A stretch of DNA of 64,000 nucleotides from Syngnathus acus (lineage: Eukaryota > Chordata > Actinopteri > Syngnathiformes > Syngnathidae). Below, piece after piece: positions 31,039-48,449 of the stretch (position 1 is the first letter of the stretch; the number at the start of each line of letters is the position of its first letter). The notes beneath the pieces were generated by a model that saw only the letters and a program-made list of their open reading frames with translations, had not been told where the DNA came from and made no database searches. The stretch is from assembly GCF_901709675.1 (NCBI RefSeq), contig NC_051092.1, forward strand, positions 9,008,491 to 9,072,490. Direction: 5' to 3'. A program made the position numbers and the translations under genes.

Positions 31039-34000
31039 TCATTTGTGGTTGACATAGTTGTTCGTGGTGAGCAAGACAGGCGGTAGTTTGCTGGGCAGGC
31101 TGATCAGGGGCCTGTGGAAGCTTGCTTCCTCCTGGGCTTTCATCTTCTCCGCCTGCCTTCGGAACTTTTTGGCTCTTAGGATGGCGGGGACACCCCTCCG
31201 GAGTCGCTGGGCCGCCTTCCTCTGCCACTGCTCGTATTTGGAATACTTCACGGGCACATGCTGCTTCCTCTGGGCTTCCTTTTGCGGCATGCCGGCAAAA
31301 TAAAGGGAAAAAAAACAGAAGAAAAGGGGAGAAGATGGAGTCAGTTCATTACGGGTGATATGCTTATTTTGCGGCTGATCAAATGTGATTCTCAAAGCGG
31401 CAAGTCATAATAGCCTTGGCCGGCTTCCAAACAGTACTTGTTTTGGTTTCCTCAACTGAGAGAAGCTATCAACAAGTGCTTAGTTCTGCCTCTTTAACAA
31501 GCGGCGAAAAAGGATGGGCTCCCGTCTCGTCTACATATGAGGGGCACGCAAACGCTCACCAAACAACCTTCTGAATGGCTAAACTGCTGCATACTGAATG
31601 ACCATATAAACATTGGAAATTTAACAATGCTAGGTGTTTCGCTGAGTACCACTGAATGAGAAACAAGTAGGAATGGTAGCAGGGGGCCTGGAATTTATGC
31701 GCCAGTAGCCAGTGATCCATGTGAATGGCTTGTTTTGGTCCTGCCACTTGAAGAGTGTTTATCCCCCTTCATTCACTTGAGGCTCGCTCAATAGCTTAAG
31801 AACAGCTGGCCCTCAGAGCAGGCTGTACCCATCAACTCTCCCTGCCCGGACAAACTAGGGACATGTCCAAACTAATTCCCCACCGGCGTTTCCCCCCCCC
31901 CCCTCTCTGGACTAGAGGTCTGCTTACTTTTCTCCTATGGATTTACGATTGCACCGTTCATTCAACTGCTTGTCACTGAGACGTGAACATGACCAAGCAT
32001 AAAGGGATTTTGCAGGGGATTGTAAAAGGTCGGGAGCACAGCCATTACTGTGTCTTCTTGTGTCCTCAGTGAAGCACTTAGACAATTTGCTGCACGTGTG
32101 AGGGAGACTCTAAGGGCTCTGTCAGCTTTTTTTTTTTTTTTTAACTCCAAACGCATGCCACGTTCCGGTGCAATCGCAGTTGTATGAGTAATGAGCGAAT
32201 AATCTTACAGAACACATTGTTTTCGTCACGGACCAGCAGTCAGTGTGTGAGCTTTTCCTTTCTTGAGCACAATGTGCTACCACTGGCTGGACGATTTCCA
32301 CGACGGTCAGCACTTTACATTATCATTAGATCATCTAACAAGACGGTCTGTACAGCGTGTCAAGGATATAGGGGTGAGGCAGAGGTGAACAGAGGACAAC
32401 ATGATGGGAGGAGTAGGATTTCACTGGTTCCCAGACTGTTGTGTTGTTGTTGCTGTGATGCACACCTGCTTTAATGGAGGCATCACCGGTACGACCTGTA
32501 GAGAGGTGGCCGACACATCTCTTTCTGACTTGGCGGGTTTGGCACAGTACTGCTCCAGAAGGTTGAGGTCACAGCTACGGAAACAACACTCCTCCACTAT
32601 CCCACGATTCTGGGTGCGCCTGGCGTTCCCCCTGCTGGTGGGCCTACCTGCGGAGAGACGCAAAACAGAACGTAAGGCCTAAAGCAAGGAACACACACTC
32701 TCTTCAGAAATGGATCTAGGTTGTTTTTGCAGGATTACAATCGTAGCGCAGCAAAGAGGATAACAGGAAATCTATGACCAACTGCAACAAATCTTTTTGT
32801 TTGTAGAAGATAATCTGACGAGGGCTGGAAGTCCCTTAATGAGCAAATGCGCATGTAAACAGCATGTAGTGGGCCAGACGAGCCAGCCCGTCCCTTAGGT
32901 GAGCAAATACATAAAATGGAAACTCCTCTGCGACCTTGTCCTTTGTCAAGTCAGCAGAGATAACAAGAATGAGGAGGGGCAGAGAGGTAGAGAAAACAGC
33001 CCGGGGGAATCGGCGCAGGAGTGTGTGAGCCTTGAAAAACAGGAGGTGAATGCAAATCAAAAGAGGAACAGAGTAATGACGGGAAAGAAAAGCACGAGAG
33101 AAGAAGAAGGGGCTGAGTGTTTCAATGTTCCATGGGGGAATGCCGTCAACGATCAATAAAGGGCTCATTTGAAGACCCGCGCCCCACACAATGTTGGAGA
33201 AATCTCACGAGACACAAGAGAGATTTGATTGCAGGAAGGAAAAGGGGGAAAAGAAACTAGGGAGGAGAAATCATCCAAATTAGATAATGGTCTGTGAAAA
33301 AGCCATGTTCAGAGATATTTCCTATGTGTGTCAAAAGTGAGATTTTTTTGTGAGTGTGTATGTTTGTGCATACCAATATCTAGTATGTGTGTGTCGCAGT
33401 TTATCCACTCAGGGATTAACAATCCACCACAATGCAAACAATGCTTTACATGTCTTGCCATCATTATGCCACACAAGTTAATGATCTGGCATATATTTGA
33501 AAAAAATAAAAATAAAAAATAGCACACACTCACACAAACATCCTTGGACCACGGTGGTCTATGTGGTCTGTGCACACTAGGGTGGTGGTGACTGGTATGC
33601 CTCTTGGGGTGCTATTACTTTACTGGTAAACAAGCAACTCATTGTGTTGTATGCGGCTTCACGGCTCGCCGGCCTTTCATATGCAATGAGCGGTACAGTG
33701 CGGTGCGCAGGCCTGTGGTGCGCATCGGGACTAACACTCGAGACACAGCTGTCTTCTTCGCTTCTCTTGTGTGCGTGTGTGTATGAATGTTTGACGCCCA
33801 GACGGAGCAAATAGGCAAATAGTATCAGCTATGCAAACAAATCTTTTTTTCCCCTTTTTTTTTTAGCGGGGGCACGCGCACAGGCACGCAAATGATTTAA
33901 GGCCACACAATTGCGCAGTACCGTTACGCGCGCACAAACGTACTGAAATAGAAGCCTCTGTCTTCGCAGACGAATTGAAGCGCGTCCACCAGCTCTCCCC

Positions 34001-34781
34001 CACACAGGGTCTCTGCCGAGGTCATCTCCACCGCATAGAGGGTGAGTGCCAGTGCAAAGAGCAAGGAACGGCTGGATGAGGACATCTTCTTGACCTGCAA
34101 GCACACACATACACGCAAGGTGAACTTACACCCAGATTCAAAACGACACATTACTTCTGCAGTTTTTCCTAATTTCTTAATTTAAAAACAAAATCAGTCC
34201 GCTTTCTGCGCGCTTTTAAATGCGACGGTCCCAACTCGGCACCGAGGAGGGAGAAGAGCTAATTGTGGAGGAAAATTGCAAGACAAGTGCCGTTTTACCT
34301 CTTGCGCAACATGCCAGACTTCGCAAGAGCGGCTGTTCGATAGTTAAGTCAGAAAAGCTAGACTCAGCATTTGTTGTCCCCCTTGCGCACCCTTTATTGA
34401 GCAAACTGACCCTCGCCTACCGCCCCCTATCTGCCGGCAAATAAGACCAGCTGTTTGCTCCAAGTCCTGCACCAGCCGGCACACCAAATTACCTCCAAAT
34501 TTTAATCCTTCTGGTTTGTCTTTTGTATGAAATGCCAGTAATGCTAATTCACTCATGGCATAATGGCACTTTGAACTTTTGCATTAAGTTGTGCATTGAT
34601 ATTTTAGATTTTCTCATTGTATTCATTTATTTTATTCAATGACCCACGTGCAAACAGTCATTAAAATATGCATGTGTAAAAGTTACCGTTAATTATTGCT
34701 AACCTTTCGTCTGCTCTCCTCCGTTGTCCTGCAGGTGTGGCAAAATGATTTGTGTCCGGGTCTCGATCGCAGGGTCTCCAT
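31039..34781 (-). CDS. igf2: Insulin-like growth factor 2 precursor, 4 coding exons
   Basis: Secreted growth factor that signals through IGF1R/insulin receptors. Coding exons on the minus strand are 34781-34704, 34094-33944, 32647-32466 and 31278-31039. All have GT-AG borders and matching phases, and they give 216 residues, the usual teleost length. Residues 1-48 are leader, with the hydrophobic stretch [12 protein letters not shown] at 37-48. The mature B-C-A-D part is about 49-118. The six insulin-family cysteines are at 57, 69, 97, 98, 102 and 111, with [20 protein letters not shown] in B and [20 protein letters not shown] in A. A basic E-peptide (119-216) ends NNYVNHK. The first ATG has G at -3 and +4. 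A second in-frame ATG (Met30) opens exon 2 next to the signal core, so both starts are possible. It lies downstream of th, same strand, with no insulin gene between. Confidence 0.97.
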
Positions 34782-34970
34782 GACAGTCGGCAGTAGTCAC
34801 CCAAAAAAACAAAACAAAAAAAAACAAAAAAAGAAAGAAAGGAATGAAAAGGTTGGTCTGACGTGGTCGGGTGCTTGCAGGTGAGTTAGTTTCCCCGGTT
34901 GGTTAGTTTGATGATGTGTGAGAGGCTGTCCCAGAGACCGAGGCGACAGACCAAACTTCTGAGGGAGAAG

Positions 34971-35040
34971 TATTATATACCAAAACACGCCCACTTTACA
35001 CCCCACACTCCACCCCTCGCTCCTCCCCTCCTCCTCACGG
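34971..35040 (-). promoter_or_regulatory. igf2: igf2 core promoter: TATA box with GC/CACC boxes
   Basis: On the minus strand TATATAATA (34979-34971) lies about 190 bases upstream of the igf2 ATG. It is preceded by GGGCGTG and GGGGTGG/GGAGGGG-type boxes (34987-35035), which are Sp1/KLF-like. With a normal TATA-to-start distance, transcription would begin near 34940 and give a 5'UTR of about 160 bases. No experimental start is visible, so the exact site is inferred. Confidence 0.65.
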
Positions 35041-36785
35041 CACGGTTACAAAAAACATGGAGATGTCTTTCACAAAAATGCTCTAGAAGAGAAGCATAAG
35101 GAAAAATATAGCCCTATTGAAGGAAGATCAGAACCTATGATCATAATCGACAGCGTTTACGCACCAGGTCAAACTATCTCCACGGGACTCTTCACATCAC
35201 CTAGTCAACGCACATTCCCCACATTGCTCAGACTGCGTTAAATCAGTGCGTCTGCTTGATGAGGTCAACTTTCGTTGTCAGTGAGCGGTGATACCCTGCC
35301 AAGAGGAGAGTGATGCAGCAGTGCCTCTCAGTGACCCAAAAGTCAGGGTGAGCGAGCCCGAGAGCAAAACGCGCACACCGCCCTCATGTGAGGAAGGACG
35401 GGAGGTAATAAAAAGCAATTGATGAACTGAAATGACGTCACGCACAGTGATGAACGGCACAAGCGTACCTAACATAGCAGGTGAGGATGTAGGCATGATG
35501 TCATCCTTATGCTGTCATCTCCATCGAACCCCCTCCCGTCTCGTTTGTCAACGATTCCCTCTGGATTTCTCAATTCTGACGTCATGATTCGTGATGGAAC
35601 CAACAGGAGCACCTTGCATGACACACTGTACAAACACATCATTCTTGTGGCTATTTAGTTATGCTTAAAATTGCCACTTTCTCTGCTTCGGCTTTTGTTT
35701 CATTGGGACTCACGAATGACAGTAGGATGGTTCAACAACGTGCCGCTTCCGTCTTGAAGGATTTAAAATACTGGTTAGCAGCACCCTCCTGTGGCAAAAC
35801 ACTACAATGCAATCACCTTGCCAAGAAGGTAATAAACCACGGCATTTTTTTCCTGAATAAAAACAATCGAGAAGTAGAGACAAAAAGAAGATAATAATTA
35901 TTCATTTATCGATTTACAGATGAGCAGCACCGTGTTTCAAAGTTGAGGAATTCGGCCCAATTATGCAAATATGCAAGCTTTTATTGTTCAAACTAAACCC
36001 ACAAACAATTTGTTGATAAATTATTATTATTTTGTGGAATATATTATTATATTCAGTAATATTTATGAATTAAGGGTTCAGTTCAGCAACAGGTGGGATT
36101 TTTTTACTGAAATGTCAGCGTTATAAATTGCAATGCATGGTAAAGCTTTTATCGGTCAAACTAAACCCACAAATAATGAAAATATCTCAAAAACAGAAGT
36201 ACAGTGGTGCACTGCATTTCACTGAGAGCTCTTTTGATTTTGTCCTCTCATCTAACTGAATAAAGTAACCCAGATACCACACACCTTTATGATATGTCAT
36301 GCTTGACACCACTGCAAGCTGCAACCAAAATAGTAAGGATACTGTTACATTCACGCAGCCAATTCTTGCTAAAACATAATCACATGAAGGTAGGGTGATC
36401 TAATGTTATGTGGAAAAACCTTTGATGAGGCAGACGGCACACTGGTTGATAGCTGGGGTGCCTCTCCGTCGAGAGGGCTCAGGTTCAGATCTCGGTTTAA
36501 GGTTGTGTGTGGATTTTCTTGTTCTCCACGTGCTTGTTTGGGATTTCTTCAGGCACTCCAGCTTCCTTCAGCTTTCCAAAAACATGCATGTTAGATGAAT
36601 GGGATTAATTGTTTTTATGGGCTTTGTGATTGGATGGAAACGACATCGGATGTGGCTTACATGTGACCAAAGACGAGCAGAATAGAAAATTAATAGTTGG
36701 AGATAAAAATAATGATGGGATGTAAATATGGGGTATTTTAGTAGTTTAGCTATTCAGTAAAGCATTGATCACCAGCTCATCATGT
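35041..36785. other. igf2-th intergenic region, no insulin gene
   Basis: No coding exon is supported. In tetrapods an insulin gene sits between TH and IGF2; neither strand here shows insulin B- or A-chain motifs. Around 35200-35600 the sequence is GC-richer and could hold distal igf2 promoter elements. Confidence 0.6.
36440..36690 (+). mobile_element. Strongly decayed SINE copy
   Basis: It shows phrases of the same SINE family in the right order: a box B-like 'ggttcagatctc', then 'gtgtgtggattttcttgttc', 'gcactccagcttcct' and 'ccaaaaacatgcatgtt'. It is decayed and lacks a clear tail. Confidence 0.55.
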
Positions 36786-36788
36786 GGT

Positions 36789-36794
36789 TTTATT
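36789..36794 (-). terminator. th: Candidate th polyadenylation signal
   Basis: AATAAA on the minus strand, about 590 bases after the th stop codon (37379). It is the best hexamer in this interval, but usage is not shown. Confidence 0.45.
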
Positions 36795-37378
36795 TTCTTA
36801 ATCATGCATTGACACTCAACACATAAATGGAAAAAATACATTGACTATCTTAAATAAAAATACATTGACGATCTTAAATAAAAATATCTGAAATACTTAA
36901 TTCACACAGCATTTGTCATACAGCAGACACAGGTGATACAATATGATTTGATTTTATACAGCATCAACTTTCCCTAGTAGATGCTGAATGTATATGTTGC
37001 TGATTGTAAAATAATCAAACCATACTCTTTTCTTATATACGTACATCTTTGATTTTGATTTACATTACATTTTAGTTTCAACACGACACTATTTTCCTTA
37101 ACAGACTGTATGGCCATAGCTGCCTCTACACCACAAGAGGCACTGAACATCTTTGGAAACATCATCTTAAGTGTTGACATTGAGGTTGAAATGGTTGCAG
37201 TCTTTTTTTTTTTTTTTTGGCCAGCTTCTAGAAGATCAGATTTTCATTCTAAACTCCATCAGAGTGGAGGCACCAAACACACAAGGTTTGTCACACTTTG
37301 GGTGTTGCAGAGCACAGCAGAGAGCAAGCAAACAACAGCAAGGTGGGGTGGGAAGACAGGAAGGTCAAGGGTCCATTT

Positions 37379-42952
<5,574 letters not shown>

Positions 42953-43053
42953 CTTGCGTGAGAAAGCGCTGGGGAGCTGCTACAAGTCAATGTGCGTCTG
43001 AGCGTGCCTTCCACCGCGTTTCTATTTTTTCCTCCCCAGACAGAAGCGTCCTT

Positions 43054-43091
43054 CTTTTTATACGCTCAGTTGTGTGCAGTTTCTGACGTCA
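43054..43091 (-). promoter_or_regulatory. th: th core promoter: cAMP response element and TATA box
   Basis: The minus strand reads TGACGTCA (43091-43084), a perfect palindromic cAMP response element, and then TATAAAAAG (43062-43054) about 21 bases later. The ATG follows about 100 bases downstream at 42952. In mammals TH has a CRE just upstream of its TATA box and depends on it for basal and cAMP-driven transcription, so the same arrangement here strongly supports the promoter call. Transcription start is inferred near 43025-43030. Confidence 0.88.
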
Positions 43092-43373
43092 AACAAACTT
43101 AGGTCAATTCAGCAATGCACGTGCACTCAGTATTTATATTCGAGAGCAAATATGTACCATACTTAACAACTATACTTCATAGATCATGTTGTTCTTCACG
43201 TATCTTAAATACACACCTAACCCTAACCTTTATATACATATTTCTTAACGTCACATAAATTCACGCTACTGCGTGCTTTAACTTAACCATTCTCAGTAGG
43301 TAACTATTACTAACTATTACTATATATAATATATACACTGTATATAGTACACACACATACACACACACACACG

Positions 43374-43374
<1 letters not shown>

Positions 43375-43449
<75 letters not shown>
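43375..43449. repeat. (AT)n microsatellite
   Basis: An uninterrupted TA/AT run of more than 70 bases, about 300 bases upstream of the th TATA box. It is preceded by an AC tract. Confidence 0.95.
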
Positions 43450-43451
<2 letters not shown>

Positions 43452-43812
43452 CGGCTCGGTGGCGCACTGGGTAGCACGTCCGCCTCACAGTTAGGAGGGT
43501 GCGGGTTCGATTCCACCTCCGGCCCTCCCTGTGTGGAGTTTGCATGTTCTCCCCGGGCCCGCGTGGGTTTTCTCCGGGCACTCCGGTTTCCTCCCACATC
43601 CCAAAAACATGCTTGGTAGGCCGATTGAAGACTCCAAATTGTCCCTAGGTGTGTGTGCGAGTGCAAATGGTTGTTTGTCTCTGTGTGCCCTGCAATCGGC
43701 TGGCAACCGGTTCAGGGTGTCCCCCGCCTACTGCCCGTTGACCGCTGGGATAGGCTCCAGCACTCCCGCGACCCCCGTGGGGACTAAGCGGTTCAGAAAA
43801 TGGATGGATGGA
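43450..43812 (+). mobile_element. Full-length tRNA-derived SINE, copy A
   Basis: It begins GGCGGCTCGGTGGCGCACTG. A box A-like TGGCGCACTGGGTAGCAC is followed by a box B, GGGTTCGATTCC (43503-43514), so the head looks tRNA-derived and could carry a Pol III promoter. The body continues through 'gtggagtttgcatgttctcc' and 'ggcaaccggttcagggtgtc' to a GGATGG tail. It is the most complete member of the family seen at 9.95, 10.96, 18.0, 21.9, 36.4, 43.84 and 48.2 kb. The TA-rich flanks make a target-site duplication impossible to define. Confidence 0.85.
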
Positions 43813-43842
43813 TATATATATATATATTTCTATGTACATATA

Positions 43843-44194
43843 GGTGGCTCGGTGGCGCACTGGTTAGCACAGGTGCGGGCTCGATTCTACCTCCGGCCCT
43901 CCCTGTGTAGAGTTCGCATGTTCTCCCAGGGCCCGCGTGGGTTTTCTCCAGGAACTCCGGTTTCCTCCCACATCCCAAAAACATGCTTGGTAGGCCGATT
44001 GAGCACTCCAAATTGTCCCTAAATGCGAGTGCGAATAGTTGTTCGTCTCTGTGTGCCCTGCGATTGGCTGGCAACCAGTTCAGGGTGTCCCCTGCCTACT
44101 GCCCGATGACTGCTGGGATAGGCTCCAGCATGCCCGCGACCCCCATTGGGACAAGCAGTACAGATAATGGATGGATGGATGGATGGACGGATGG

Positions 44195-44196
<2 letters not shown>
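43843..44196 (+). mobile_element. Near-full-length tRNA-derived SINE, copy B
   Basis: A second copy in the same orientation, 30 bases after copy A. Its head lacks about 20 bases between box A and box B ('gttagcac' runs directly into 'aggtgcgggctcgattct'), so its Pol III promoter is probably broken. It ends in GGATGG repeats that run into a TG microsatellite. Confidence 0.85.
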
Positions 44197-44287
<91 letters not shown>

Positions 44288-44331
44288 CGTATATATATAT
44301 ATATATATACGTATATATACGTATATATACG

Positions 44332-44403
<72 letters not shown>

Positions 44404-44454
44404 TGAGTGTGCGTGCGTGCGTGCGTGCGTGAGTGTGCGTGTCCGTGTGTGTGA
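44197..44454. repeat. Compound microsatellite (TG)n-(AT/ACG)n-(GT)n-(GCGT)n
   Basis: About 260 bases of successive simple repeats: TG to 44280, TATATACG units to 44340, GT to about 44372, then GCGT units. It seems to have grown from the tail of SINE copy B. Long Cys-Val and Thr-His frames are artefacts. Confidence 0.95.
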
Positions 44455-45557
44455 CTAATTTGTAGACACTGCAATGACACGATAATCAAAGTCTTTACTT
44501 CAGGCCTAAATGTTAGGTTAGAATGGGTGGGTGAGGTGGGGGGTTAACCGTGGAAAATTTAGTCACTTTATCAGGTCAATCCAATCTGTGCATCTCCTCA
44601 AAATTAGATTTCATCGTGTAGGAGGGACAAAACACACACATACGGCCACGATGTACACTGCTCATACCCTGTTTAGGGCTGTCTCTGTCTTACCTCAGCA
44701 ACAAGCGCATCACATAGATTTGTAGCCTATTGCTTTTGGCTGAGGACTTAGCTGCTTAACGTGATTGTGGAGTGATGTTCGTTGCCCACAGGCAGGCAGG
44801 GGTAAAAAGATTATCTGCGGACCTCTGGTCAAATGCTATGGCTGCAACCTTGAAGGGGTGCAGAGGAGGCATGTGTGACTCTGCGCTTAGACGTTTCTTG
44901 TATAACCTGAGCCAACTGGCTCAAAATGCTGGAGAGCATTATAGCCTCTGGCTTATGACAACTCTGACCCCTTTAGCGGAGCACAGAGAGGGAAAGGTTG
45001 AAATATAAAACAAACGATCGTAACAACAAATAGACTTATGGTATATTTCTACCTTGTTGGAATGATGATAAATTCCTTCAAGAGCATTGCGGTGATAGGT
45101 CTATACTGTAATTTAATATGGGCTAATCAGCTGACACTTTCGTATTGCTCAGGCCGGTATAATATTGCACGAGAGGTCTTACTCTTGTTTGATTTCACAT
45201 GTATTGTACATTTACTTCATGAATTTGAACACTCCTACTAGAGACTTAAATTGTTTTCTTACAGATTATTTTAAACCCCAAAGCAGGTCATTATTAAAAT
45301 GGCAATAATAACAAAATGTTCGTCAGAAATAGACAATTTAAATGCTATTTTAAATCTTTAGAAGTAACTAGAATGTTTAAGGGTGAAAAATTGAATTGAT
45401 TTGCTTCCTGAGGGGTTATTCAAGGTTCCCTTTTTCATTATTTTGACCTTTTGTTGAAAGTGTTATTTTCTGAAAGGCAAAACAATGTGACGCTTGACAT
45501 TTATTTGCAATTAGGCATAATTATTCATGCCGTAGCTAATAATTTATTTCAAGTGTT

Positions 45558-45630
<73 letters not shown>

Positions 45631-45862
45631 AAGCGTGCGTGCGTGCGTGTATGTGAGAGCAACATACATATATCTTGTTTACAGACGTCTGTTGTCTTCA
45701 TCAACAGAAGTGTCAAATCCAGGTCCAAAAATAAAAACCCTGCCACAGTTGGGCTTTAGCCACTTGTGTTCATCAAGCACTGATTTCCAACTTTTACAAG
45801 GACCATTTGTAGCCAAGTGGTCATGAGCTGCGGGTCATGACTGAAAGGACAACAATTTCAAT
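44455..45862. other. Gene-free stretch with GT microsatellite
   Basis: No supported gene. A GT run lies at about 45558-45629, followed by GCGT units to about 45650. Confidence 0.55.
45558..45650. repeat. (GT)n microsatellite
   Basis: Long GT run ending in GCGT units. Confidence 0.95.
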
Positions 45863-45864
45863 TA

Positions 45865-46034
45865 CCGTAATTTTCGGACTATAAGTCGCACCGGAGTATA
45901 AGTCGCACCAGCCATAAAATGCCCAAAAAAGTGAAAAAAACCCATATATATGTATATAAATCGCTCCTGAGTATAAGTCGCCCCCCCCCCCAAACTATGA
46001 AAAAAAACCGCGACTTATAGTCCGAAAATTACGG
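45865..46034. mobile_element. MITE with perfect 25-bp inverted repeats, copy 2
   Basis: Nearly identical to 25117-25284. It has the same CCGTAATTTTCGGACTATAA ends and the same internal TATAAGTCGC motifs, differing mainly in the length of the A and C runs. TA dinucleotides flank it (45863-45864 and 46035-46036). The high similarity suggests recent movement of the family. Confidence 0.9.
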
Positions 46035-46099
46035 TAATCAAAATAAGTTCCCTCCACCGGGTGTGCCACCACCCCTTAGAAATAAGGTGAGAAGCTCAG

Positions 46100-46350
46100 T
46101 CATCTAGGAGGGGCTCAGGTTGAAGCCTCGGGCATCTGGTGAGGATGCTTCCTTAATGAGGTGTTGCAGGCACGTTTCAGAGAGAAGGCCCTGGGGACAG
46201 CCCAAGCAAGACATGCTGGTGAGATATGTCTCCCACCTGGATTTGGAACACCAACAATCTCCTTGGAAAACCAACGCAATGTGGCTGGGGAGAGGGACAT
46301 CTGAGTTTTCGTCACTTAAGCGGCTACTAGCGCAACCCATTTATGGGTAA
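46100..46350 (+). mobile_element. Decayed 3' end of a LINE-type retrotransposon
   Basis: The plus-strand frame reads roughly EDASLMRCCRHVSERRPWGQ, followed by a VRYVSHLDLE-like phrase and LGRGTSEFSSLKRLL. This resembles the C-terminal tail common to many fish LINE ORF2 proteins (RRPRGRP...YVSRLAWERL...GEREVWASLLRLLPP). It is a short, 5'-truncated and decayed piece. The family is recalled by pattern and not checked by search. Confidence 0.6.
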
Positions 46351-46354
46351 GTAG

Positions 46355-48215
46355 GAGAAACTTAATTGATGAAGGTGTGCATGGAGGAGTGCATGGATAT
46401 TCATACAAGTGCTTTAGAATTCCAAGTAATGTCTCATTAGCTGGCTGAGGCATTTGTGTCAACCCCTACCAACTAACTTTTGACACAATTGTGAAGAGGT
46501 GACATCTCTCCAGCATTCTTACCTCTGTTTTTCCAACTCTAGCTTTTTTTTTCTCAAAGTTTTCGAAATACTTGCAAATGACACCGGGATTATAATTATT
46601 ACAATTATGCATTGATTCAGTGGTTGCATTGTGCCATTGTAAGTGTCAGCTTTTGCCTGCGTAATTGTGGAACCTCAGACGGGTTAATTGCACCTAACAA
46701 GGCCAGCTGGGCTATTATCCATCATCCTCCGCGATTCTTTCTCCGCAGGGTGGCAGAACGTCAGTCACCTTTGAGTTTAGCATCACAACATATTTTGTTG
46801 ATGAAGAGAAACGGATATACAAAATATTGTCCTATGATAGTTTTTCAATCTCCCCCGACACACAAAAAAAAGACAAAAAGGAAAACGTCGCAAATGCTTT
46901 GGCACATCTATGCAAATGATCATGTACAATTGTCAGATGTTTCCGACATTATCAATTGCTTATGTCATGTTGATCAAAATGTATAATAAGGGGTCTCTAT
47001 TAAATTGCCTCACACACCACAACGTTTTTTGTATTAGTTCATCATGTTGGTCTTTATATATAAATTGGTTGAACAAGTTGTCATATGTCAAGCGTGTGGT
47101 CTGTGGTCTTTTTATGGCCATCTACTTAATGAGCCATTTTCCATAAGCGCAACAGGAGGGTGGCAAAAAATTTGTATGTCAGGATTCCCTGCTGGTTCAA
47201 TCAGAGGACCAAAAGCCAAATTCACATGCAGGGCAGTGTTTAATCTGAAAATAGCACCACACAAACATATTCAAATTCAACCAAGTATTTTTTCATTGCG
47301 TTGTGTTCTGTTTTTTTTAGGTATGTTATTAAATTAAATGTTATTATTAAATGTAAAAAAAAAAAAGATTACAAAGGTTAGATTTTCCCAACATCACTGC
47401 ATCTAACATTTCACATACAAAACAAAAAACCTGAATAAAATATGTATATACAAGTTACTACAGGTTCTTGAGTAACATGCCAAGTTGACTGAGCAGCAGA
47501 AAACCTTTGCAGATTGCTTGCAAAAGCTCCATCTTTTCACTTTCAGGCAGTCTGAATGGTTACCATCAAGGGAAAGGAATGTTCTAAACTTTTGTTTCAA
47601 GACCATTGCCATGTTGAGTGAAGTAATGTTTCTTGAGACAAGCGCCTTAGCAACGTGGTTGCTATAGCACGCCATCTGATTGCAATGCGACGAGTAGCGA
47701 CTGAATCAACATCACATTCGGCTTTATTTTTGCTCTCAATCCTCCAAGACTTTGCAGACTGCACAACCTGTTAATAATATGAATGTTGGATTACAAGAGG
47801 TCCACACAATCTAATTGATCTAAATTGATTCAATGATTTTTTTTTTCTTATGAATGTTGTTGATGCAGGACAGTGTACAGACTGATGTGCAACCCATGTC
47901 AGAGGCACAGCATCCCTGTTGTTTTTATATACGTAAAGTGATTAGGCCCACGTTGTTCAACCATTAGCACTGTTCTGGTTACTGGGGTCATGGCGGTAGT
48001 AACAGTGCTATGACGTGCTAATATTGGCTGTCTACCCTCTAGCAGTGACACGCAAGCTGTGTGGAACTAGCGACTCCCAATTAGATTTACCTTTTCTTAA
48101 TGGGCTGCTGTCAGCCACCAGCCTGCAGCGTCCCGCTAGTGCTTAATGAACATCAAGCAGCTGGGGCCGCAGATACACACCACTTGCTTGTGGTACGTAT
48201 CTGCCTCCACCTGTA
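46355..48215. other. Gene-free stretch
   Basis: No supported gene. AT-rich, with a poly-A run near 47357-47367. Confidence 0.5.
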
Positions 48216-48224
48216 ACAAGTTTC

Positions 48225-48445
48225 CATCCATCCATCTAATTTCTGAATTGCTTTCCCTTACAAGAGTCGCGGGCGTGCTGGCGCTGACTTTGGGCAGGGT
48301 ACACGGTGAACTGGTTGCCAACTAGTCACAGGGCACACACAGACCATTCATGCTCATAATCACAACTACGGGCACTTTAGAGTGTTCAATCTGCCTACCA
48401 TGCATGTTTTTGGAATATGGGAGGAAATATGGTGGTTTAGTTCTC
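48225..48445 (-). mobile_element. tRNA-derived SINE copy, reverse orientation
   Basis: The plus strand begins with CCATCCATCC (the inverted tail), then 'gtcgcgggcgtgctgg', 'gaactggttgccaactagtc', 'gagtgttcaatctgcctacc' and 'catgtttttggaatatggg'. This is the reverse complement of the SINE body. The tRNA head is missing or degraded. Confidence 0.78.
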
Positions 48446-48449
48446 GGAG

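Noticed and set aside
30782-31228. 148-residue minus-strand frame overlapping the igf2 last exon
   Set aside because: It is in a different frame from igf2 and covers its 3'UTR, with Pro-rich chance composition.
35041-37378. Insulin gene expected from tetrapod synteny
   Set aside because: No B-chain or A-chain motif on either strand.
43531-44022. 163-residue plus-strand frame
   Set aside because: It lies entirely in the two SINE copies.
44019-44489. Frames of 86-156 residues with Cys-Val, Thr-His and Tyr-Ile repeats
   Set aside because: They are translations of TG/AT/GCGT simple repeats and the SINE tail.
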